From: Paenibacillus sp. PL2-23
Lineage (GTDB): Bacteria > Bacillota > Bacilli > Paenibacillales > Paenibacillaceae
Length of the DNA stretch: 64,000 nt
Direction of reading: 5' to 3'
Assembly: GCF_040834005.1 (NCBI RefSeq)
Contig: NZ_CP162129.1
Span: 68,501 to 132,500, forward strand
Positions within the stretch are counted from its first letter, which is position 1, and every line of letters starts with the position of its first letter. A program made the position numbers and the translations under genes. Positions 1 to 7,369 of the stretch are shown here, piece after piece. Under the pieces are notes generated by a model, which was not told where the DNA came from, did no database searches, and saw nothing but the letters and a program-made list of their open reading frames with translations.

Positions 1-773
1 GGACCGAACCAATAGACAAAATTATGAACATAGACGCCGGAATATAGAGCGCATCCAATGAAGAACAGCGAGCGGTATTTCTTGAAGTAAGTCAGAAATT
101 CAAAGAAATGCGTTGTTGACGCTTTCGGCAGCTTATGCCTGAAATGATGAAAGGACAGGCAAATAATGAGAAGAAAACCTGCATCGATAGCTAGAATGGC
201 AGCTGTTGTTGGCCGCATGTCCGTGAGGGCACGAAGCAGCCATCCGCATAACAAGGCAACGGCTACGCCAAACGCGTAGCTTCGCACGATTCTCATATAA
301 TCCTTCAGCGCCGACAGGAAGACGCTTTGCAGCCAAACAACGGTCATGGTGACAAAAAACAGATAAGACGCCGCTTTATAATCCCAGCTGGCTTCCACCT
401 TCCACAAGAAAACGCCGGCCGTAACCGCAGCAAGCGGCAGCATAAGAATGAGTACCCCGTTTAGAGAAGAAAGCAGCCGATCGTATTTTCTTTCGTAGAT
501 CATGTCGGCAATATAACGGGTCAGCACAATGGATATGCCGCAAGTCATAACAATAGAAAAGATAAAGCAATAGGACACCGTAGCAATATACAACTCCCAT
601 TCCAGGTAGTTGTTCATGCCTGCCGACATCATTCTCTGTAAAGCCAACACAAGCACCATGCTTAATATCATGGGACCCACGGTTGTTATAGAGGAGTAAG
701 CGTATGCTTTGACGTTATTGATTAATCCTTGCTGTCGGAAGAGCTTCCTAAGCTCGAATCCTATCCCGGCCAC
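1..773 (-). CDS. pelG: PelG, Pel polysaccharide membrane transporter (3' end outside window)
   Basis: PelG is the multi-spanning membrane component of the Pel exopolysaccharide synthase, thought to move the growing chain across the membrane together with PelF. Read from a GTG at 773, the product starts VAGIGFELRKLFRQQG, the characteristic PelG N-terminus, and stays open for 257 codons to base 1, with many hydrophobic stretches (for example around residues 27-45 and 60-85). The start codon shares its first base with the last base of the pelF stop (TAGTG), so translation is probably coupled to pelF. The GTG start makes the gene easy to miss. The C-terminal half cannot be judged from this window. 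Confidence 0.9.
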   Translation of the reverse strand, partial: MAGIGFELRKLFRQQGLINNVKAYAYSSITTVGPMILSMVLVLALQRMMSAGMNNYLEWELYIATVSYCFIFSIVMTCGISIVLTRYIADMIYERKYDRLLSSLNGVLILMLPLAAVTAGVFLWKVEASWDYKAASYLFFVTMTVVWLQSVFLSALKDYMRIVRSYAFGVAVALLCGWLLRALTDMRPTTAAILAIDAGFLLIICLSFHHFRHKLPKASTTHFFEFLTYFKKYRSLFFIGCALYSGVYVHNFVYWFG

Positions 774-2188
774 TACTGCTCACCCCCCACTTTCTGATAT
801 AGTCTACGATAGTTTTTGATTACATCTTCCTGACGATAGAATCTCTTGACTCGTTCATAAGCATTACGGCCCATCTTCTCGCGAAGCTGCCGATCCTTGC
901 CCAATTGAATGGCTGCCATAGCGAGCTTCTCATAATGCATAACAGGAGCAATTAGTCCCGCTTCTCCTAATCCATCGTCCATTCCACTGAGGAGTTCCTT
1001 GCAGCTGCCAACGTTTGTCGCTACGAATGGCTTGGCTCCGGCCATACCTTCCAATATAGCCAGGGGTTGTCCTTCGCTTATGCTCGTTAGCATAAATAGA
1101 TCCATCATACCCATATAATCGAGAATCCGAACAGCTCCCGTAAAGTGAACATCCTTTAGTTCAAGCGCAGCTTGCAGCTGCAAACATTCTTCGTAGTATT
1201 GCTTGTCCTCTTCATAAGGCCCCATTACATAAAATTCTGTTTCAGGGAGCTCCCGCTTAATGACTGCAAAGCTTTGAAGCATGGTTTTAATGTCCTTAAT
1301 CGGCACAACCCGTATAATGGCCCCGATTCGCAGTTTTCCATCGGTTGTCTGCGCGCGAATACTCATATAATCATCCACATTTACACCGTTTGGTATAATA
1401 TCGATTTTGCCTGCATCACAGCCAAGCTCGATTTGAATTTCCTTGTTGCGGCGGAACAGTGTCACTACTTGATCAGCCGCTTCGTAAGCGCAGCTGGAGA
1501 GCCGATAGAAATATTCAATCCATAAATCCTTGAAATAGCCCTTTACCCAGTCAGCCTTAATAATTTCTTCCTCACGTTCACGGGAATAAATACCGTGCTC
1601 AGTTAGAATAAAGGGTTTGTTATACAAATGCTTCGCCAGTGAGCCGACTACTCCCGCATAGCCTGTCGATACACTGTGATACATATCGGCTTCCGGAATA
1701 TCCTCACGTATCGTTAACAATAAAGGCAGTATCATGGATCGAACCGTCCAGAACATCTCCGTAAACGGAACAAGCGGATAATGTTTGGCGCAAAGCTCCT
1801 CCAGCAGGTCGAAGAAATCCTTGCTCGTTAAAAAATCAGCCGCATTGCGGAACTTTGGGCTTCGCAGCATATCGAACAAGCCACTCCAGTCCATGTCGAG
1901 CTTCTCGCCCAGCAAAGCCTGCAGGCTTTGTTTTTGAACATCTGTTAATCGAAATCTCTTGCCCCAGATGCCTTCTTCCTCCAGATAGGAATCGAGAAAC
2001 ATCTCCTTCACTTCCTTCACATTAGCCGGCAGCTTGTATTTAAACTGGCCTTTCTGCGATCTGGAAGCTCCTATTGCGAATATAATAAATTCATGCTCGG
2101 GCATCTGGTTAACAATAGCATGTATCCAGCTGGAAACCCCGCCAGTAATGTAAGGATAAGAACCTTCTGCAATCAAGCAAATCTTCAT
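773..2188 (-). CDS. pelF: PelF, GT4-family Pel glycosyltransferase
   Basis: Cytoplasmic glycosyltransferase predicted to polymerise the Pel polysaccharide from UDP-amino sugars. The 471-residue product opens with MKICLIAEGSYPYITGGVSS, the DUF3492-type N-terminus typical of PelF, and carries a GT4 EX7E motif (EGQPLAILE, residues 372-380) in the nucleotide-sugar-binding half. Its length matches the family. It lies 4 bp after pelA and its stop overlaps the pelG start by one base, so it sits in a tight operon with the other pel genes. No signal peptide is visible, as expected for a soluble GT4 enzyme that docks on PelG. Confidence 0.92.
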   Translation of the reverse strand: MKICLIAEGSYPYITGGVSSWIHAIVNQMPEHEFIIFAIGASRSQKGQFKYKLPANVKEVKEMFLDSYLEEEGIWGKRFRLTDVQKQSLQALLGEKLDMDWSGLFDMLRSPKFRNAADFLTSKDFFDLLEELCAKHYPLVPFTEMFWTVRSMILPLLLTIREDIPEADMYHSVSTGYAGVVGSLAKHLYNKPFILTEHGIYSREREEEIIKADWVKGYFKDLWIEYFYRLSSCAYEAADQVVTLFRRNKEIQIELGCDAGKIDIIPNGVNVDDYMSIRAQTTDGKLRIGAIIRVVPIKDIKTMLQSFAVIKRELPETEFYVMGPYEEDKQYYEECLQLQAALELKDVHFTGAVRILDYMGMMDLFMLTSISEGQPLAILEGMAGAKPFVATNVGSCKELLSGMDDGLGEAGLIAPVMHYEKLAMAAIQLGKDRQLREKMGRNAYERVKRFYRQEDVIKNYRRLYQKVGGEQ

Positions 2189-2192
2189 ACGT

Positions 2193-4025
2193 TCACCCGC
2201 CTAATTCAATAGCAAATTGAGCCTTCTGTATCTCGACCAAATACGTCTGCTCATCTATCTTCCGAATTTTGCAATGCTCAAGTCTTCCAATGCTGCGATC
2301 TGTCCGCAGCACATAATATAGCTCGCCGCTAAAAGACTGGACGGTGCCTGCAATACGATTCGGCTCTCGCTCAATCTTTACGTTTGAACGCAGAGCTTGC
2401 GCCACCGATAAACCAGCTTCCGTCGAGGTCATATCCCGAAGCCATGGATAGGTTTGATTCAACCGGCCAAGCAGCTCTGTAAAATCCTTGAAAAGATCGT
2501 CCCAATTCTGGTTATTGCTTCTTTCTTTGTCGAGAAGGTCGTCCGGGTGAATAAAGTGTGAAAACACACCAATACTGGTAATCGCATTTACTTCCAGCCA
2601 TTGCATGTAAGGCTCCTCGAAGTAGCCGGAAGTGACTCTCGGCATTTCGATAATGCCATCTTCCGCCACCTCGAACTCCTGAATATAGGAACGGTTGTAG
2701 TAATCCGTGTCATATAAGGACGCAATCACTGTAAGGTCCGGCCATCCTGCCTTCAGCGCCTCTCTGCCCGCTTCACTCAGCGCGTTGGAAGGCGGCACGT
2801 AAGACATTGCGGTGTAGCTGGGAAATGCTGTGCCTAGATAACGGACAACCTCTTCAACAGCCTCCTCCATATAAGCTTGACTTGTCCATGGATGATATTC
2901 GTAATAATCGGCAATTGACTTGTCCGTAATGAGCGACTGATGGTTGTAACCGTGAATGGATATTTCCCCCCCGCTCTTAATGACCTCTCGTCCGTATGCA
3001 ATTAGATTATGCCGCTCTTGGTCAACAGGGTCTCTGAAAGGCGGCGTTACGCTATCATTGTAGGATTGGATAATAGCCGCGGTGTATTTTACATTGTAAT
3101 TCCTTGCAGCCTTCAGCATATCCGGCCACCAAATCTTCCGATAGAATTCAGGCATCTCCATTCTGTATTCATCGTAAACCTTATCTCTTATCCCCTTCTC
3201 AACCGGAGAAGGGAAATCATCAATATAGAACAACTTGGCGTTAAACAAAGGGTAGAACCCGTTGGGCTTCATGAGACTAACAGCGCCCGCAATAAGCCCC
3301 CTGTTGGATTTATACTCCAGCATCTCTCCGTTAAACACCGTAAAGCTGCCGTCCCCGTATTGCCGATTCCATAGCAGCGGAACACCTTCCAGGCTCTCTG
3401 CCATCAGCCTTGAGCGCTCGTCCAGCTCTACGCTAATTGCCGTATTATTTATAAACTCTTCTCCCGTACGAAGACCCTTCTGACCTATCAGCACATTGGA
3501 AGTTAAATGAATGCCGTTTGTCGAATAAGCGTAATCAAATGATATAACCCCAAATTTACGATACAGCCTGTAATAATATTGTGAAATTTCGAGGTTCTTC
3601 ATAAAAAACACTGAACCTCCATTGGCAACATACTGCTCCAGCTTGTCGCTGTCTCCCGCAAGCTCCAATTGGCCGGTTGCAAATAGAACATATGGACATT
3701 TCTCGTAATTAAGCTGCTTTTCATCAAGATTAATGGACAAAACCGGAAACTTCATGTACTTTAACGTCTGCTCCGCGTTATCTTTAATACGAATGCTGAT
3801 AGGCTCTTTTTCCGAATACGCTATACATGCCGTCTGGTCATAGTTGACGGCTTGTGCTTGGGGCCATTCTTCGTTCAACAATTTATCTCGTTCGACGGAC
3901 CACTGCTCATTATAGTTGGATTGCAAGACAAACTCCGAGCGGGCAACCTGAATGAGAATAGCAAGCAGCAGGACGCCTAACAAGATGACATAGACATTCC
4001 TTCTGAATCGAACATCCTGTTTCAT
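2193..4025 (-). CDS. pelA: PelA-like membrane-anchored polysaccharide deacetylase (DUF2194)
   Basis: Predicted extracytoplasmic deacetylase acting on the Pel polymer. The 610-residue product has one N-terminal membrane anchor (about residues 11-27) and an exported body. A carbohydrate-deacetylase-like active site is visible: Asp269-Asp270 in YIDDFPSP and His358/His362 in the HxxxH segment HGYNHQSL. Proteobacterial PelA also carries a glycoside-hydrolase domain in front of the deacetylase. I cannot recognise one here; the first ~250 residues look like a DUF2194-type N-terminal part. This fits the deacetylase-only PelA described for the Bacillus cereus type of pel operon. It lies 3 bp after the PelE-like gene. 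The fine specificity is inferred from context. Confidence 0.82.
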   Translation of the reverse strand: MKQDVRFRRNVYVILLGVLLLAILIQVARSEFVLQSNYNEQWSVERDKLLNEEWPQAQAVNYDQTACIAYSEKEPISIRIKDNAEQTLKYMKFPVLSINLDEKQLNYEKCPYVLFATGQLELAGDSDKLEQYVANGGSVFFMKNLEISQYYYRLYRKFGVISFDYAYSTNGIHLTSNVLIGQKGLRTGEEFINNTAISVELDERSRLMAESLEGVPLLWNRQYGDGSFTVFNGEMLEYKSNRGLIAGAVSLMKPNGFYPLFNAKLFYIDDFPSPVEKGIRDKVYDEYRMEMPEFYRKIWWPDMLKAARNYNVKYTAAIIQSYNDSVTPPFRDPVDQERHNLIAYGREVIKSGGEISIHGYNHQSLITDKSIADYYEYHPWTSQAYMEEAVEEVVRYLGTAFPSYTAMSYVPPSNALSEAGREALKAGWPDLTVIASLYDTDYYNRSYIQEFEVAEDGIIEMPRVTSGYFEEPYMQWLEVNAITSIGVFSHFIHPDDLLDKERSNNQNWDDLFKDFTELLGRLNQTYPWLRDMTSTEAGLSVAQALRSNVKIEREPNRIAGTVQSFSGELYYVLRTDRSIGRLEHCKIRKIDEQTYLVEIQKAQFAIELGG

Positions 4026-4028
4026 AAT

Positions 4029-4928
4029 CTATGCACCCTCCGACCAGAACCGAACCATCGTCAGAGCATGATTAGAAAGCTTAACCGGCGATTGTTTAAG
4101 CTGCTCCAGCGTCTGCTCCAGCTTGATTGCCGACTTTGTCGTGTAATGAACCTTGAGTTTACTCAGGTAAGCCTGCTCGCTTGCCGGATGCTGATTCAGA
4201 TAGTGTATGCAGGTAGCCTCAGCAACCGCGTAAAGCTGGAGCTCAAGCTCAACCTCCACCTTCTCGCGAAATGCCCACTCTTCCATTGGGGACAGCTGGG
4301 TGTACTGCGTAAGGAGCTCCAGATAAGCATACTGGTATTTGGTATAAGTCCGCTGATCCAGAAACCCACTGCGAAGAAAGCTCTTGAGCACCTCGGCATA
4401 AGTCTGAATAACATATACATCCTTTTTATTGGCTTCATATTGCACCGATAATTCCTGAATCGCAATCAGCAGCTTGCGTTTCACTTCCATAATGGCGCTA
4501 ACAGCATAATGGGATGTTTCCGTGTCTTCATTACTCACAGCGGTTTGCAATATTTCCAAATACTGAACAGAGTCGCGTTTCAGTACATCTATCATAATTC
4601 GGCGCCGGGTCTGGTGCTCGCTTATGAGCAGGGCCTCCTCAATAGGAATAACATTCCGCTCCTTGTCCGCTTCTGCTACGGAATACATGCTAATATGCCT
4701 AACCTTGTCCTTGTGCTCCATTTGCTGCTGAGTTATATATTCATGGAAGCCCTCGCCCGCATTCCTATACAGATTCTTCGGCCATAAGATTGGGAATAGC
4801 CACCCTATTGCCGGAAAGACCGTTACAATAACAAGCCTCATTAAGCCTTCCTGCCAGGAACGGCTATACACCAGGGCAAGAGCCAGTGCCGACAATACGA
4901 CATATATCAGATAAAATTTAATGAACAT
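4029..4928 (-). CDS. pelE: PelE-like membrane protein with helical-repeat region
   Basis: About 299 residues with two N-terminal membrane helices (roughly residues 3-20 and 32-48) followed by a long, mostly helical cytoplasmic region with TPR-like character. This architecture, and the place between pelD and pelA, match PelE, an accessory part of the membrane Pel complex that interacts with PelD. The start is taken as the ATG at 4928 because a strong ribosome-binding site (AGAGGGAG) lies 6 bases upstream; an in-frame TTG at 4949 would overlap the upstream gene. With the ATG, one base separates it from the preceding stop (TAATATG). Sequence conservation in PelE is weak, so the name rests mainly on architecture and context. 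Confidence 0.72.
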   Translation of the reverse strand: MFIKFYLIYVVLSALALALVYSRSWQEGLMRLVIVTVFPAIGWLFPILWPKNLYRNAGEGFHEYITQQQMEHKDKVRHISMYSVAEADKERNVIPIEEALLISEHQTRRRIMIDVLKRDSVQYLEILQTAVSNEDTETSHYAVSAIMEVKRKLLIAIQELSVQYEANKKDVYVIQTYAEVLKSFLRSGFLDQRTYTKYQYAYLELLTQYTQLSPMEEWAFREKVEVELELQLYAVAEATCIHYLNQHPASEQAYLSKLKVHYTTKSAIKLEQTLEQLKQSPVKLSNHALTMVRFWSEGA

Positions 4929-4929
4929 A

Positions 4930-7116
4930 TTAGGCTCCCTCTTGAACAACTTCCAGTGTAATTCCCTTTAGTGAAAATCTTCTTAGGACATGCACGGCAT
5001 CCTCCTGAGTCGTATTCGACAACAGTACCAGTAATTCGCGTCGTTCATTCAGACCGGTATAATCCGTTTCTCGCAGCATACCCGTCATGGTATTGCTCAC
5101 TTCCGGAAGGCTGATATTCTGCACTATTCCTTTAAGCAGCAAATAAGGCGTCTGATGGTTTTCCCATGCTGTTCTCTTGGCATCCAGCACTGACCGGAAA
5201 AACTCTGGCCGCATAATCGACGTACCTTCCACATAACGCTGGTTCTCCGTTGCTTCAAAGTAAGCAATAGCTTTGGTTAGCGAAGACGCAACAAGATCCA
5301 CGGTTGTTTTGAACAGGTTCTGATGATAGAGAGTAAATTTTTCGAATGAGATGCCATCAATCGCCACTACAGCCACAACATTGTTTTTATAAAAAATCGG
5401 AGCGCACATAAGCGGGGCTTGTTCGCTTAACTGTTTGTTTATAAACACCTTGCCTTCGGTAAGCATCTCCTGCAGATACTCGTAGTCCGCAACCTTTAAC
5501 GATTTATCTGCGGCCTCCTTACTGCTGGTAGATCGGGCAACCAAACGCAGATAGCTCTGGGCTCGGTTCACCGTATAGATGGAAACCTCGGATGCATTCA
5601 TAATGGTTCCCACCACATTGACCGTGGCATTAAATACATCCTCTGGCTCCAGGCTTTCCAGCTCTTTGGTCACGGAATATATTTTGCCGTAACTGTCCCC
5701 CGCATTTAGAATGCGAAGCTGGAGCTCATCTTTCACATCTCTCACTTCCTGATAGATGGTGCTCAGGAAGTCATATTTGTTCTCAAGCTCTTCGTTCCTC
5801 TGCTCTTGGACCGCGAGCTGTGCATTTTTTCGTTCAATGGAATAACCAACCACCAAGCCAATGAAAACATAAATAGCTATCTGAAAGAAAAAGTCGGGAA
5901 TGTACATGAGCGATACGAGCTCGCTGCCGGCCGAGATCTTCTGATACCCGAACAGCCCAATAGACAGCAGCACCGCCAGCATGGATTGCCTGTTACCGTA
6001 CATGATGCCAATTATGACGATATAGAACAGTTTGACGTCAATTACACCGAAATCGCTGTACTGCTGGCTCAAGGTCAACCAGGCTGTCAAAGCAAACGCC
6101 AATCCATTCTCTATATAAGGCATAAACTTCTTTAATTTCTTGCGAACCGGCGACTGAGCCTTGAGAACCGGCGCGGCAGCAGCCTCTTTCCTGGACTGCT
6201 CGCTCTCAAAATAAGCATACGTACGCTGGATACCTTCTTCTATGGAATAGAGGGGTGACCAGTCCAAGTCCCTCTTCACTCTTTCATTGCATAGGACAGA
6301 CCGGTCAATGTCTCCATGACGTCGCTCCGTATGTACAATACTTAGGGAACCGCGCAATGCTGACAGGGTTTCGGCTAGCTGGTTGACACTGCATTCGGTA
6401 TTGGTGGATAAATTGTATACGCCTATTAAATCAGAATTTGAAGCGCGATATATGGCATCAGCCACATCTTCAACATAGATGAAATCCCTTGTCTGATTTC
6501 CGTCGCCATGAATTATAAGGTTTTCTCCATCAAGCAAACGGCTCATAAAGACGGAGACGACACCGCCCTCGCCCCGCGCATCCTGTCTTGGACCATAAAC
6601 ATTGGAGAAGCGAAAGCTCACCGTCTCCAGACCATAAAGCTCTTGCCACTTGGCGCAATAGGATTCGCCTACCCACTTGCTAATACCATAAGGAGAAATA
6701 GGGGAACACGTTGCTTCTTCTTTAATAGGCAATTCTTTTTTCTCCCCATATACAGCAGCGGAGGAAGCATAAATGAACTTTTTAACCCGGTGCTTCTTAG
6801 CTAGATGGAGTAGATTCGCAAGACCGAGAACGTTTGATTCCGTATCGAGCCTTGGATTTGCAATGGAGGCTGCGACGCTTATCTGCGCTGCCAAGTGAAC
6901 AACCACATCGAACATGTTAGCTTGGAATATTTCCTCACATTTCGTATCTTCAACAGACATGACATAGGATTTATGCTTAATAGACACATTCTCTTTTTTT
7001 CCCGTAGAGAGATTGTCTATAATAAAGACTTCGTATCCTTCCTTCTTAAATCGGTCTGCAATATGCGAACCTATAAACCCGTAACCGCCTGTAATTAATA
7101 CCTTCAACCTCATCAC
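4930..7116 (-). CDS. pelD: NAD-dependent nucleotide-sugar epimerase fused to PelD c-di-GMP receptor
   Basis: A 728-residue two-part protein, first gene of the pel operon. Residues 1 to about 310 are an extended SDR UDP-hexose 4-epimerase with the NAD motif GGYGFIG (10-16), the SSAAVYG segment (Ser118/Ser119) and the YxxxK pair Tyr143/Lys147. A linker leads to four membrane helices (about 338-349, 364-374, 379-391 and 409-427), a coiled-coil stretch (430-470), a GAF domain (about 485-615) and a degenerate GGDEF domain. There the I-site RETD (Arg682-Asp685) is kept while the GGDEF signature has become ERREL. That is the PelD layout: a c-di-GMP sensor that switches on Pel synthesis. The epimerase would supply UDP-GalNAc-type precursors. 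GTG 7116, ATG 7113 and TTG 7107 are all possible starts after AAGGAAG. Confidence 0.88.
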   Translation of the reverse strand: MMRLKVLITGGYGFIGSHIADRFKKEGYEVFIIDNLSTGKKENVSIKHKSYVMSVEDTKCEEIFQANMFDVVVHLAAQISVAASIANPRLDTESNVLGLANLLHLAKKHRVKKFIYASSAAVYGEKKELPIKEEATCSPISPYGISKWVGESYCAKWQELYGLETVSFRFSNVYGPRQDARGEGGVVSVFMSRLLDGENLIIHGDGNQTRDFIYVEDVADAIYRASNSDLIGVYNLSTNTECSVNQLAETLSALRGSLSIVHTERRHGDIDRSVLCNERVKRDLDWSPLYSIEEGIQRTYAYFESEQSRKEAAAAPVLKAQSPVRKKLKKFMPYIENGLAFALTAWLTLSQQYSDFGVIDVKLFYIVIIGIMYGNRQSMLAVLLSIGLFGYQKISAGSELVSLMYIPDFFFQIAIYVFIGLVVGYSIERKNAQLAVQEQRNEELENKYDFLSTIYQEVRDVKDELQLRILNAGDSYGKIYSVTKELESLEPEDVFNATVNVVGTIMNASEVSIYTVNRAQSYLRLVARSTSSKEAADKSLKVADYEYLQEMLTEGKVFINKQLSEQAPLMCAPIFYKNNVVAVVAIDGISFEKFTLYHQNLFKTTVDLVASSLTKAIAYFEATENQRYVEGTSIMRPEFFRSVLDAKRTAWENHQTPYLLLKGIVQNISLPEVSNTMTGMLRETDYTGLNERRELLVLLSNTTQEDAVHVLRRFSLKGITLEVVQEGA

Positions 7117-7294
7117 TTCCTTGCGATAAGTATATTATAGTCATATCGAACTAGTTCTTTGGTAGTATAAAGGATAAACTTTTATTAATCATAGCATACA
7201 GAATAGCAATCTACTACATAGGATTCAACAATTACCCATTATTCGACGAAATGCCATAAATATTCACTAGACTTTCTTCGGGAGCGCCCAGCTA

Positions 7295-7351
7295 AAAATC
7301 CTCCAGCAGTTAAGCGCGATAGAAGCCGCTCTTTGTTTGCTAGAGGATTTT
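7295..7351 (-). terminator. Hairpin terminator after the beta-helix gene
   Basis: A 14-bp inverted repeat (arms 7295-7308 and 7338-7351, one mismatch that can form G-U) with a T-run on the minus strand lies just after the stop of the 7370-10051 gene. It separates that gene from the pel operon. Confidence 0.7.
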
Positions 7352-7369
7352 CCCAAAATAACTCCTGTT

